Source: Datnioides undecimradiatus
Lineage: Eukaryota > Chordata > Actinopteri > Lobotiformes > Datnioididae
Direction: 5' to 3'
Assembly: GCA_008933995.1 (NCBI GenBank)
Contig: WARS01000015.1
Coordinates: forward strand, 11,111,861-11,175,860
DNA length: 64,000 nucleotides
Part shown: positions 24,045-35,514 of the stretch, piece by piece
How the letters are laid out: every line of letters starts with the position of its first letter
Position numbering within the stretch: the first letter of the stretch is position 1
Made by a program: the position numbers and the translations under genes
Notes under the pieces: model-generated
Databases searched by the model: none
What the model saw: only the letters and a program-made list of their open reading frames with translations
Told to the model about the DNA's origin: nothing

Positions 24045-24136
24045 GCTCTTTGCCAATGTCAGAGTTGGTGGAGGAAAAAAAAAAACAGAAAAGGTACTCA
24101 AGACCATTTTCACGCTTAAGAAAAAAAAAGCTTTAC

Positions 24137-24330
24137 CTTGCGATTTCTATTTGAACTTTTCTCCCGCTTCGACTACTCCTCTTTCTCTCTCACGTCTTCT
24201 TCTCCTCCCTCCTCCTCCTCGTTCGCTTTTCCACCCCGCAGCAGGGAACAGGCGAGAGGAGACAGCGAGCGGCGCGGTGTCCTGTTCCTCCCCGTCTCGT
24301 TTTCGGAGCGTGAATTAAAGTTGCATTCCG
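24137..24330 (-). other. Candidate first (5' UTR) exon, minus strand
   Basis: On the minus strand this segment is GC-richer and CpG-dense (about 18 CpG by eye over 24139-24334), with a GCGCCGCTCGC core and a GA-rich stretch (GAGGAGGAGG), as in many vertebrate 5' UTRs. It ends in AATCGCAAG followed by a near-perfect splice donor GTAAAG (GT at 24136-24135). The start is set loosely just downstream of the YY1-type motif. No recognised protein is encoded; the short frame from ATGGCGGC (46 codons) is not recognised. A plus-strand acceptor reading (CCACCCCGCAG at about 24231-24241) is possible but less complete. Inference from signals only. Confidence 0.35.
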
Positions 24331-24345
24331 TGCCGCCATTGTTAG
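24331..24345 (-). promoter_or_regulatory. YY1-type core promoter motif
   Basis: The minus strand reads AACAATGGCGGCAC (ATGGCGGC at 24332-24339). This fits the AAnATGGCGGC pattern typical of YY1-dependent vertebrate core promoters, usually at or just after the transcription start. It stands at the edge of the CpG-dense segment, consistent with a TATA-less start firing toward lower coordinates. Confidence 0.35.
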
Positions 24346-24649
24346 GGTAATAAGAAAAAGTTATCTTCAAAGGGTTTGGGTGGCGGGAGAAGAGACAGCC
24401 AGGGGGATGGGAGACGAAGTATGCGAGTGTATGTGTGTGTGGATGGGCGTGGGGTTTGGCAGAGCAGATTTTTTTTTTTTCTTGAGTCCTTCTAATGCGT
24501 GAAATTACACCTGCCACCTTGCTGCCTGTGTACTGCGAGTATGTGTGAGTGTGGGTTTGTGTGCACATGATCACATACTCCTGTATTTGCCAATGTGTTC
24601 GTGTATATGCAAGCAGCGGGCATGTATAGTATAACAATACTCTGGTCAA

Positions 24650-24650
<1 letters not shown>

Positions 24651-24692
<42 letters not shown>
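24651..24692. repeat. (CA)n microsatellite
   Basis: An uninterrupted CA run of about 21 units. GT-type sequence at 24429-24450 and 24540-24565 faces it in the opposite sense. Confidence 0.96.
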
Positions 24693-24693
<1 letters not shown>

Positions 24694-24879
24694 CACTACA
24701 CATTCCTCGTCCTGTGTGTGCTGTCTAAAGCTATATTTCTGCTAACATGGTGCGCAACACTATATTCTTATTAACAGTTCCAATTCCTATTAACAGTCAG
24801 TCCCAGATAGCAAGTTAATTAACTCTCTGCCCTCCTTCTCCTCTGGCTATCAACGCACAGGTAGCCTTTCATGTTGCCA

Positions 24880-25135
24880 CCGAGTGATAGAGGGAGGGAC
24901 GGCAGCGAGGAGGAGAGGTGAGGAGTGAGATGAGGAGGAGAGACATAAGTGAGGGGAGGAAGGATGGAAAAAGAGAACAGGAGCAAAAGAAGGTGGGAGA
25001 AAGTAATGGGAGAAGAAAAGGATGAGGAATGAGGAGAAAGAGAGAAAGATTAGGGGTGAGGGAGAGAGGTAAAAGAGGGGAGGTGTGGGGTGGAGGGGGG
25101 TGAGGATGGAAACATGAGCTAAATTGGATTTGGAT
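24880..25135. repeat. Purine-rich tract with G runs
   Basis: Almost pure G/A on the plus strand for about 250 bp (GAGGAGGAGAGG, GGGGAGG units), with G runs at 25077-25080, 25087-25090 and 25095-25100. It lies upstream of the proposed minus-strand promoter at 24.3 kb. Confidence 0.8.
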
Positions 25136-25193
25136 GAGAAACCGCTGAGAGGGTTGTAAAGTGGCAGGGACGGTGGACAGAATGTAAGAAAGG

Positions 25194-25226
25194 TTTTTTT
25201 TTTTTTTTTTTCTTTCTTTCTTTTTT
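25194..25226. repeat. Poly(T) with TTTC repeats
   Basis: Eighteen T followed by CTTTCTTTC and another T run. Low complexity; no element body is recognisable on either side. Confidence 0.85.
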
Positions 25227-25307
25227 AAATTTCTTCATCTTTTCTTTTTTCATGTTCAGCGTTTCAACACCTGCTCAGAGCGCAGCAGGAGATGAAACAA
25301 ATGGAGA

Positions 25308-25333
25308 GGGAGGTATTGGGGGGGTTGGGTGGG
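25308..25333 (+). other. G-quadruplex motif
   Basis: Four G runs: GGG (25308-25310), seven G (25318-25324), GGG (25327-25329) and GGG (25331-25333), with loops of 7, 2 and 1 bases. This satisfies the usual G3+N1-7 rule. It lies about 1 kb upstream of the proposed minus-strand start, where it would be on the non-template side for plus or the template side for minus transcription. Confidence 0.75.
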
Positions 25334-27894
25334 TGAGCTGAGGAGGCGAGTGCTTGGAATGAAAGTGGTCGGGTTTTGATCTCTCATGTACTTTAAGCAG
25401 GCTGACATGTGGATCATTGTGTTTTACAGTAGGGACTAACGGCCCCGCTGGAGAGCCGGGTACTGCACGAGTTAACTAGAAGGCTAATGCCAAACATTTG
25501 TAATTATTAACATGTTGCAGCTCTTGTAAGACATCCAGCGTGCATCCAGGATGCATCCGAATCCTGCAGTCAGAATACTAGATGGCTGTGAAGCGACGCA
25601 TGCACACTTTGATTCGTGTGTCTGTGCTTGAAGGCACATAAATGATCCGTTCTGCTCGGTGAAAACAACCAGAGCTCTGCCACTGGAGACTGATTGTTTT
25701 CACACGAAGGAACAGCAAATGGGCACACTTAGTATTTCTTTAAAAATTCATCCAGTCAAGAGGTTGTTTACAATATTTCTCTCTCGTGTTTTCTCTAATG
25801 CTGTTGTCAAAGAGATTAGCAACGTTTTGCCTTCTTTTCAGTCATTCTTCTCAAGCAGGGTGAAAGCATCAGTCATCCCAGTAAATGCAGCAAAAAGACA
25901 TGTTTACGTTCAAGTGACAATGCCGTCATAATAATTAAGATGGGGGCAAACGAGGAAGTCAGTTGTGACAGAATGATAAAAGCTGGGAGGAGGTAAGGGT
26001 GGATGTCACTTTCAACAAAACATCAGACTTTAAGATGGAAAATTACTTTTTAAAAAACTTTTTATTGAGTCCTAATTAAAAAGGTTTTATTATATTCTGG
26101 TGGAATTACTGTGAACTTGCTTTGAACTGTGTTAGAGTTAGGACAGTGTGTGTTCGGCTTTTATGATCATGGTGCAGCAAAAGGTTGGTCGGTCATGACT
26201 CATCAAAGTGGCGATCCACATTAACAATAACACGTTAATGAGTCCATTCCTGGACGAGAGTTCTTTTTTGTGTGTGTTTTTAGTGTCCGCTGTTGCTTTT
26301 TCCATTCCCCATTTCTGTTGCTTCCTACTACTCCATGCCTTCTGTAACTCGTGGTTTTCATGCTGTCTGGATTTTTTTTCTTTTTTTTTGACAAGTCTTT
26401 TTTTTTCCATATTATGAGACCAATTTTTATATTGGAAATTTCAGACTAAACTGCAATTTTGCTGCCAGAGTTGGTGATTTTTTTCATCCAGTTGTTGCCA
26501 GAACACAAACTACTGAACATACAATCAACTACTGAGAATATTCCTTGTTATATTTATTGTAGAACTACTTTTGAGACTTTGAAGAGCCTTGACTGAGAAT
26601 CACTTACTGCATGGTGGTTGTCACTTACACATTTTGCCCTCAGCCACCAATCATATGCAGTTAAATGTGCAGGTGTCCGTCCATCTTCACATATATTACA
26701 TCTAATACAACCATCTCTCAGCTGTTGGCCTGGGTGTTTGTTGATGTAAAGTAGTCCTTTTGCATGGCAGAGTCTTTTTTTCCCACATGTATCCCAAACT
26801 GAACTTTTGGGGAAACAGGGACCCACAAACACACACAGGACCAGAAAATGTGTTTTTATTATCACTTGTGAATTGTAGAGTTGTAGGGTTTTTTTCTGTT
26901 GTCAGCTGCAAGACTCATTTAAAATATAACTTGGTCATTGTCTCAAAGTTTCTAAATGAGATTTTAATTAAGATGCTAATTTGGATGTACATACAGCAGG
27001 TCCACGTGTTTCCCTGTTGCACAAATTAATTAGTTTCATCAGTCTCTGTTTTCCTTTTTTTAGTCCCCCAAATTTCACTGTCATCATATTTTTCTCCTCT
27101 GCTGTATTTGAATCATTTCCTGCTATCGACCACACGCCGTACGTCACCCTCTCTCCCTCATCTGCGGCTGTGTGTTTTACTGTTTGCTAAGCGGACTGTA
27201 TTTCTCTCTCTTCGGGGGACAGATAGTCACAGTTTGCTATTAGAATATATGCAACAATACAACAACTGTTAACTCATGGCAGGACAGATGTTTCTATAAG
27301 CTTCTTGTTTGTTACCAACACTTGTTGCTCATCTTGTTGTCCTGTCTGTTTGACAGCAGTGCACAACCTGAGCCAAAGAAACTATGACTTCTCATGCCAG
27401 ACTGTGTTAAAGAGCAGTGCATCAAGACTTGTGACATGTAGCTCTGTTGTTCTTTTGTGTCTTTCTGCTCCCTGCTGTTGTTGTCACCTCTCTGATCATA
27501 ACCAAAAATCAAACATCCTGAAGTAACAAATTGCATTTACTGTGACTGTCCTCCCTTATAAATCCCATGAATCACAACAACACAAGTGACGTGAAAAAGT
27601 ATATACCCCCCAGCAGGGACACTAATCAAACACACACATAGGGAAAAACGCTAAATGCTAAAATACTTTACAGAGGATGATGTTAGGACTCCTGCATTAA
27701 CTGAATACCTTTCGTGGCCTTTCAGCTGTTTTGACAGTTGTGCTCATTTAGCTCAACAGTTATCTGCAAACAAGCACAGTGGGACAGGGGGAGAGGTTGA
27801 GTGGACTGGTTTTACTTTGCCTTGAAAGTGAAAAATGAGAAAAGTTGTACCTTGAAAGCATTGAGGAGGAGTTTGCAGCACACAGGAGTCATAG
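25334..27894. other. Unique non-coding DNA, nothing recognised
   Basis: Mixed sequence with short T-rich patches near 26370-26410. The 103-residue minus frame at 26554-26865 contains CNICEDGRTPAHLTAYD, faintly like an ankyrin repeat core, but there is one unit only and no second repeat, so it is not called. Confidence 0.5.
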
Positions 27895-27993
27895 AACAAC
27901 AACAACAACAATGATGGATGTAACTCTCGAGGTGAGGACGTCAACATCAACTGTGTTGCCTAACAGTGTAACTCTGTGTGTGTGTGTGTGTGT
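27895..27993. repeat. Short (CAA)n and (GT)n tracts
   Basis: ACAACAACAACAACA at about 27896-27910 and GT units at about 27976-27993. Confidence 0.85.
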
Positions 27994-29603
27994 GTAAAAA
28001 CTGCAGTTCTCTTTCTGCTTTAATGTGTCAGCTTTATATTGATTACACATCTCTGTGCTGGCTGCCTCGGCAGTGCTTTATTCTGCTGTTAAAGTGGCAA
28101 GTTATTTATTTATGTAGCAACACAGAAAGCTGCTGCTTACTCCAAATTGCAGAGAAATGGCCAAAAATATACATACATCATATGGCTATAGTGCAACTGA
28201 GCCAAGCTTGAGATCCAGCTCAGCAGATCTTAAATAGACATTAAAGGCTGACAGATGATGACCAATACAGATATTGATTTTTGAGAATTATAAAAACTAT
28301 AATGTCATATATTATCATATATTTGTTTGATTTAAAGAACTAAGGCCAAGATATGCATTTAACAGTTGGCCAGTTATTGTGAGTCATAGTGCTACTTTCA
28401 CACATGATATATATAATTTCTGGACTGATTAATGAAAAAAAATGACAGATTAATCAATTTTGTTTATAAAATAAAACAATAAGAGAAAAATGTCCAACAA
28501 AAAGTACAAACAAAAAGGAATAAATGTTTGTATGTTTGGTTACATGTCCATGATTGGGTTGCTATAGTACTATATGTTTTTATCGATTGAAAAAGTGCTC
28601 AACTACCAGCCCTCAGTTCATGTCAGTGTGCAGAAAACAATCCCTGTACTATACAGTTAGACTGACAAGACTGTCGGCTTCAACATGTGAGGAAGCTTTG
28701 CCAATCGGACAGAATCAGCATTAACATTTGGTGATTAGATTTCTTCTCCATAGTCAGTTGTTTCCCACATTAGAGCTCTGGAGAGTTCAAATTTCAAGTT
28801 TTGACCAGTGGTGATGCATCAAAAGTAGGACGTTAATGCCCACTGTGTAGTAGCTGCAGGATCGGCTGGTTTACCACAACGAGGCTTGAAGGATTCAGTT
28901 CCACCTGTGCTTATTTTTTAAGAAAATGTAACCGCTTACAGACCCTCAAGCAGCACTGCATCTATGTCAAATACTGATATTCAGTAGTAGTTTTAAGTTT
29001 CCTTAGACATGATGATGGATGTAAGAGCGAAATGCAAGACCTCAAGCTACAGAAACGAGGGCAGGCGATACAACATAAGAGGAAAAGTACAGACACATGT
29101 TTAAGAAACGACTAAGAAATGAAATTTTAACGATTCCTGTGAGTTTACATTTCGATCTAATTGAGATGCTTGTTGTGCTTCCACTTTGTGTGTGACGGGG
29201 CACACCTGTGTGCATGTCTAGCAATGATACATGCATTTGTGTGTATTGGCCGGCTTGTATATGTGAGTGTATCCCTCAGGCCTTTCTTCCAGATCAAGGC
29301 CTTCATGGTCTCAGCTCGATGAAGAGGTCGTGACAGCCAATTAGCTGACACTAAATTGATCCAACCGTGTGTGTATCTGTGTGTGTCTGTGTGCATCTGT
29401 TCGTTTGTGTGTTTCCCAGTCAATGTTCATGTTTTATCGGCGAAGCCATTACTCATTTCATTGAGTGATTGGTGCATACAGAAAGGCTCAAAAACAGGGA
29501 AATGTGTAATTTATGATGAAGTGAAATCTATGAGATGAATAGATATTTGTATAAACCCTTTTAATTTTCACTTTGAAACAGAGGTTTCACATATTTGTTG
29601 TCT

Positions 29604-29606
<3 letters not shown>
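27994..29606. other. Unique non-coding DNA, nothing recognised
   Basis: AT-rich mixed sequence with degenerate GTGTGT sequence near 29366-29412. No recognisable coding frame. Confidence 0.55.
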
Positions 29607-29648
<42 letters not shown>

Positions 29649-29654
29649 AAAAAA
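29607..29654. repeat. (CA)n-(TA)n-A7 at the 3' edge of the LINE
   Basis: CA units at 29607-29638 pass into TA units at 29638-29648 and a short A run at 29648-29654. On the minus strand this is the DNA immediately after the LINE 3' UTR, which ends in T7 and then TATATATATA. The TA repeat may be part of the target or the element's own tail. Confidence 0.9.
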
Positions 29655-29704
29655 TTCCCATCTCGCCCTCCGCGGGCGGTTCCTCCTCTGCAAGCTCGGG
29701 TCCT

Positions 29705-30340
29705 CTACCAGAGGCCTGGGAGCTTGAGGGTTCTGCGCAGTATCTTACATGTCCCTAGTATTGCACTTTTCTGGATTGAGATGTCTGTTGTCTTTCCTGG
29801 GATCTGTTGTAGCCACTGCTCCAGTTTGGGGGTCACGAAGTTCTCGATCACCACAGGCACCACTGATGTTTTACCTGCCAGGCTTCCAGTTCTTCCTTCA
29901 GGCCTTGGTATTTCTCTTAGCTTCATGTTCTTCCTGATGTTACCATCGCTGGGATTGGGCGATGTCCACCAACCAAGCTTTCCTCTGGGTCTTGTCCACC
30001 ACTGGCTAATGTCCGGGTTATTAGCCATTACCATCTTATCAGTTCGTACCTGGAAGTCCCACAGGATCTTTTATGCTGGCCATTCTCTATCACCTTTTGG
30101 AGGTGTTTCCCTAATTTTGGATCTGGGGACTTCCAGCCCAAACTGCACAGATGTTTTGCACACTATGCCGGGTCACCTGGTTTTGGCTGCCCATGTATGC
30201 TTTTCCTGCCAGCATCTTACATCCTGCCGTTATGTGCTGGACTGTTTCTGGGGGCTCTTTGCACAGCCTACACCTTGGGTCTTGCCTGGTGTGGTATATC
30301 TGGGCCTCTATTGCCTTTTGTGTTCAGGGCCTGTCTGTGC
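29705..30340 (-). pseudogene. LINE C-terminus: CCHC knuckle and endonuclease
   Basis: The first readable part is DIKLADMNLPIVVRAG, then a 2-base loss near the HHG/LIM position (about 30335-30345) and another shift near 30290-30310, then EAQIYHTRQDPRCRLC and the paired HITAGC. After a stop (QIQN*, about 30118) the frame moves again. The restriction-like endonuclease core (PDI, then VVDKTQRKAWLVDIA in another frame) precedes VVPVVIENFVTPKLEQWLQQ and the native C-terminus. Plus-strand frames of up to 266 residues over 29595-30395 are antisense shadows. Family assignment rests on domain order and remembered family sequence. Confidence 0.8.
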
Positions 30341-30402
30341 TGCCATGATGAGCTTCAGTGTTGTCTTTCAGTCCAGCCCTCACTACTATTGGTAGATTCA
30401 TG

Positions 30403-31119
30403 TCAGCCAATTTGATATCTGTCGGTGGTATCCCATGCAGGTTTGAAAGTCCTCCCATGGCTGTCTTCCTGGGTCCACTCTGCCTGGTGTCCACTGCTTG
30501 AGACTTTCACTGAACACCCATCCAATGGGGCCATCTTTGATGTATTCCTCGGATCTTGATGTTTCATCCTGAATAGTGGTCTTCTGACGCCACCAGTCCC
30601 TCTGCCCCCTTCCTTTCGCTTAGTGTACAGTCTCTGTGTTGGACTTAGTGGAACCTTCCATGCATGGTGTAAGGAGCTTTCGTGTCTTTGGATATCCGTG
30701 GGTCTGTACTTCATCCTTGGCCAATTTATTATCCCAGCAGGGTATCTGATTACTGGCAAGGCATAGCTGTTTATTGCCTGGACCTTGTTCTGCCATTGAG
30801 CTGACTTCAGGACCTGCCTTTACCGTTGGAGGTATTTGGCTGTGGCTGCTTCCCTTGTGGCCTTCTCATGGTTGCCATGTGCTTGTGGTATACCCAGGTA
30901 TTTGTAGCTATCCTCAATGTCTGCTATTCTGCCCCTCTCTGGTAGTGTAATCCCCACCTCTCTGACTACCTTTGCCTCTCTTGTTATCATTCGTCCACAC
31001 TCTCTTGTAGTCCCAATGACATTCCTATGTCATTGCTGTAGATTCTGGTTATTGTGTGTATCAGTGAGTCGATGTCCTGGCCACTCTGGACATACAGCTT
31101 GATGTCATCCATGTAGAGT

Positions 31120-31120
<1 letters not shown>
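30403..31120 (-). pseudogene. LINE reverse transcriptase 3' half
   Basis: Covers YMDD through the thumb. Recognisable blocks are SNDIGMSFGL (about 31030), ITREAKVVREVGITLPEGRI (30940-31000), ADIEDSYKYLGIPQAHGNHE (30870-30930) and ATAKYLQR. A 118-residue frame at 30403-30759 begins at PVIRYPAGI and ends prematurely at QIG*, where the family continues as IKLAD in the next frame. The finger and most of the palm domain, and all upstream parts, are absent. Confidence 0.8.

Positions 31121-31122
<2 letters not shown>

Positions 31123-31181
<59 letters not shown>
31123..31181. repeat. (TA)n microsatellite at the 5' edge of the LINE
   Basis: TA dinucleotides with one phase break near 31151. It abuts the LINE fragment exactly where the reverse transcriptase is cut off, so the element lies between two TA repeats. 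Confidence 0.95.
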
Positions 31182-31184
<3 letters not shown>

Positions 31185-34100
31185 GAAGCTTGCCGAGATT
31201 CACTGACATTTTTGTGTTATCTGACTAATGACCATTGTCTTCAGCTTCCACAAGATAAATGTATAAAGTGCATCTGTTTCTTGTGATCAGAATGTGTTTT
31301 TTCACCTGAGGCTACATTTCTCAGTAGGTCTCAGTGAGAGTCTGTAACTGCCTAAAAAAAGTTATACGCAAACCGACCGTCTTCAGGTATTACAGTTCAG
31401 GAGATATTGTACATGCTGCGTCAGTGGCTTACTCAAGCACTTCACTGAAAATGAGCGTTTGTTAATGACACTGGTTACACCCATGCTTTTCTTGCAAACA
31501 CATGTCAAAATGCCTCTTTCTTTCTTCTTCTTCCTCACTTGTAACAGGAGCCCTGTCAACTCATTTTGGCAAGCTAGATTAGTTATTGATGTCCTTGTTT
31601 CTCATGAAGTGATTTAGTCTGCCATATTGTGTTTGAACAATAAATCAGGGCATTAGAATGCTGTTTTACTTCATGTCTTGTTAGAGGTGACTGTTAAAGT
31701 TTGTTTCAACATTTCACCTCAAGTGCAACAGGTCGCACCTTATAGGTTCACGTGCAGACTCCTAATTATGTAAACACTTGCAAATTCACTGTTCTAAAAG
31801 GAAAAGTCCCACATGTGTAGATGCCAATGTTACTACTCAGCAGTAATGAGCGTTTCAACCTGTTCAGTGTTCTACATATGACACTTGCTGCCACTAGATA
31901 TCACTGAGATCAGCAGCATCTCAGACCAAAACAAATGCACGCGTCATTTGCTTAAGTTGTGAAAGAAAAGTGGCATCTGAAGACACGCCTCACAAAACAC
32001 AGATCAGACTGTCAGACGAGGTGTTGCAGATCAAACGTGGATCAAGATTCTGTCAGTGCATTGTCTGTTCCTTGCCTCAAATAATTTCAAAAACATATTT
32101 TAGTGAACTTTTTGGCTGTGATATGGGAAAGTTGGTGTCCTGGACAGAGGGACTCACAGGCAGTAATGCACACAGGAGGCCACCCCAGCTGCCAGAACAA
32201 AGAACAGAGAAGCTCATACAACAAGCACACTCACAGGAAGCCAGGCGACTGAGACTTCGATCATTCTCTGCTCAGACGCTCTGTTGTGACGCCTTGATGT
32301 CACTGTAACATCATGTTTGCTGACATCTAGTGTGGCTGAAATTAAATGACCCCTTTCTTGGTCAACTTAAAGCCGTCCCTCTAGCAGTTTTTTGCTTTCT
32401 CTCCATGGTAAAAGACTGGGAGAAGCTGTCACCAAATCACTTTAGCTGCACTTTGACTTGTGTAAAGTGTTAGCATAGACTTAACTTATTAACATATAAT
32501 ATAATGTAATGGAAATGGTCAAGCAATATAAGAGGGCAGAAAGTTTTGAGAAGGAAAGAGTTAGAGTCTGACAGGGCCCAGGGTAACTTCCAGCCCCAGC
32601 CCCACCAGCCACCACCAAGTGCAGGCACATGTGTTAATCTGCCACGCTCAGGCCCGAATGAAAGATTAGAGGAGTTTCTGTTGATATGAGAAATACACTT
32701 GTAGACCTCAAGATGCAGCTGTTCAGCTGCAGTTTAATCCAGAAGGGCAGGAAGGGAAGCTTTGACGAAACCTAAATCTCAGTGGAGCAGAGCAACATTG
32801 TGATAGTGGCCGAAGCCAGCACAAACTAATGAAAATATATCCTAAAGTGGGCAAAATTATGTGTGAAATAATCCACTTTTTGGTCAAATTAAAATGATTT
32901 TAGATTAGATTTGTGAAACTACAGTGTCCATGATGCTTTGGAGCCTGTAAACAGGAAGTCTGATACACTATAGATTCAGTGAGTGAGTTACACAGAGAGC
33001 TGCTGCTTGAGCATGTTTTTAATTTGCTTACACTGGCACCATTAAACATATGCTGAACTGACTATGAGCAGTTTCTTTTTGTAAAGTGCCCATTGATGTA
33101 AAAACAGCTGTCACTGGATTACTTAAATACTGCAGGGAACTTTAAAACATGATGACTTTAAACTACTCTTCATGCTGCCTGCTGACTGTGTTGGTGAGAG
33201 GGCAAAATAACAACAACTTCCTGTTGTCTACAGATCTCTCACATGGCCCCTGTGGGCGTGCACCTCTGAGTTTGAAAAGCTCTGTCTGAATCAATTTAAC
33301 CTTAGGCCCTTATCAATTTATGGTTAATTTTTAATATTTCTTCTAAAATAAATATAAGGTGTTGATGCTGAGGAAGGATATCTCAAATTGTCCATGCACA
33401 GCAGGGCAAAGTCCAGACCTGGAGCTTATAAAACTACTAATAACTACTAATAAAAGCAGCAGCAAGGAATTACAGGAGGCTACAGCCAAATCACATTTGA
33501 CAATAACAACCATAGACATACACTAACATATGGCAGATTGTTTGCTATTCTATCTGAATCTCACCTTTAGTGAAAGATGTGGAGTGTGAAGAAGCTTTGC
33601 GAATTCTTTTTATTGTCAGAGCCCATTCACTTCGGTGGTGCTGTTTAAATGCAGTCAATGTGACCATCAGTTAAAAACTCAATTGTGCTCCTCATATGTG
33701 TCACTGACATATAGTGTTTCCCCCCAAGGCCAAATTGGTTTTTGCTCTCCTGTGATTTGGAATTCCTTTAGAAAATCATGATTTATGGTTTATCTATAAC
33801 TACTCTCAGCACCTCGAGGTACTCTGATAAAGTGACTCAGAGGTCAGTTTATCATATTGGTAAAACAGGTGGGGGAGTGAGTGACGAATCAGTCTCCCCT
33901 CCTCCTTCATCATTTTGTAGATTCTCTGATTAAAGCTCTTAAACCGAGCAGAGGTCCCCAGCAGCAACACTCAAAACGGGGAGTGATAGTGGAACTTTTA
34001 AATACTCACCTTTCTGGCTCATGGAGAAATTGTTGGTCTTTAAAACGATTATTTTGCTCGAGCCTTTACATGAATAGAATTGTCAATTTATAGCGTTAAA

Positions 34101-35514
34101 TCCAAAATGTAACAGATTTTGATTGATCCAGAGTAAAGCAGTGTAGCAGTTTTACTTTACCAGACGTTCCTTCAAGATGGTGAGAAATAGGGATGACAGG
34201 CAGCATATGCACTCGTTGGGTTAAGTTATTTAGTCCAAAGATTTTCCCAGAATGTGGTACAAACTAATCTCCAGGGGGCTTTAAGGTACAGCAGACATCT
34301 GGTCAGTGTTTGCTAAGAATCTGAGACCATGGCCCATTTTTTTTAAGCTTACTGTCCCAGTTTTTGGTTGTTTTGTGGGGGAAGCTGTCACAGTCAGAGG
34401 TAGTGTTCGTCCCTTAATTTGCTTATTTGTAAAATGCACTTACTTTATGTGTCTTTGGGGAGTAAAAATGGCAAGATGTCGTGCTACAAGATGCTGGAAG
34501 GGTGGCACTTGTGCTACATTCATGTGCCTGCATGTATAATTTTTAAAATTCAAACATTTAATAACGTGAATTTTTTAAATTGAATTTTTGTAACTTTTCC
34601 CACTACTTTCCTTTCTTCTTTGTCGTCACGTGTGCATTTTGCTCTTACTACCGCCCTCCTTTTTTGCCTTTCTACTATTTGCTCTCTTTTTCCACCTCTT
34701 TCCTTCACACACACAAACACACACACACTTGTTTCTGTCACTGTTTGATCAAACTCCACCACTCAGTTGATGATGCTTTCAGCTGAAAGCACTGCAGTAA
34801 ATAAAAATAAAATGAAACAAGGGATGAATAAAATATGAGCATGATAATGAATAAATAAAGGTGTGACTGTATTAATAAGAATGAGTCAGAGCTATCAGAC
34901 GAATAGAAACGAACACACGCCACCATCGCCTACGCATACGGCGCTGATGAAAGGCGAAGGTGTGTGGGTTCGCAGACAGCCCTTCTACCTTTACCTCTCT
35001 TCTGCTGTTCCCACTCTTCCCACCTTTCATTTTTTAGCTAATTCTCACCATAATTTATCAGCATATCTGTTATAACAGTACTCCATGATGAATACACATT
35101 GAGTAATTTGGTCTGAATACATACATTACAATACATCAATTAATTACCTGTAAAAAAAGAAAAACCCCTCCCCGTCTCCTTCATTAACATTGCATCCTTC
35201 TGTGTGTCCCCATACTTTGCTCATAATCATACTGTCCATAATTATTATTAAAGAGTGCTGAAGAGGGGTGTGGCTAACATCAGTAAGTGGGTAGAAGTTT
35301 GGAGGCCATATGGAAGATTTAGTCCTTTGCCTTTATTATTTGCTCATGCTTCATGATGAGATTTGAGCCTTTAAGAAGAAGGACTGAACTTAGTTCATCA
35401 GATGAACTGATGCTTTGGGGAAAAGCTGCAGCGCATCTGTACCCAGTTGTTGTATCCCTCTGAAAAAGAAAGGATAAATTCCAATCAGCCTAGCTTAGCT
35501 CCTGCACAGCCTAA
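31182..35514. other. Unique non-coding DNA, nothing recognised
   Basis: More than 4 kb of mixed sequence with a short CA patch near 34707-34728. A 112-residue plus frame at 31970-32308 starts at GTG and matches no family I know. No transposon ends, CpG cluster or RNA gene was seen. Confidence 0.5.

Larger units (their letters stand above)
29655..31122 (-). mobile_element. R2-superfamily LINE, 5'-truncated remnant
   Basis: Minus-strand non-LTR retrotransposon fragment. Its polyprotein begins at the reverse transcriptase catalytic box (YMDD at 31104-31115), followed by DIKLYVQSGQDIDSLIHT. Then come a thumb-like region, INSYALPVIRYPAGIINWP (about 30710-30770), LYTKRKEGGRG near 30605-30640, a CCHC knuckle (CRLC at 30261-30272; HITAGC at 30219-30239) and a restriction-like endonuclease region with NPDI and VDIA. 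The protein ends in RTLKLPGLW with its own stop at 29705-29707, followed by about 50 bp of 3' UTR. A C-terminal CCHC plus PD-(D/E)XK endonuclease defines the R2 superfamily (R2, R4/Dong, Rex6, Hero); the clade is not resolved here. Several frameshifts and stops make it dead. Confidence 0.85.

Noticed and set aside
24173..24703. 176-residue minus-strand open frame
   Set aside because: It begins as CA-repeat translation (CVCVCV) and ends in a GA-rich acidic run; it does not look like a protein. The segment is interpreted as a 5' UTR-like exon instead.
26554..26865. Faint ankyrin-like string (DGRTPAHLTAYD) on the minus strand
   Set aside because: A single partial unit with no neighbouring repeats or splice support; chance or a very old fragment.
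29595..30395. 266-residue plus-strand open frame
   Set aside because: Antisense to the minus-strand LINE remnant; the minus strand carries the recognisable reverse transcriptase and endonuclease blocks.
31970..32308. 112-residue plus-strand frame
   Set aside because: Starts at GTG, no family recognised, no exon signals at its ends.
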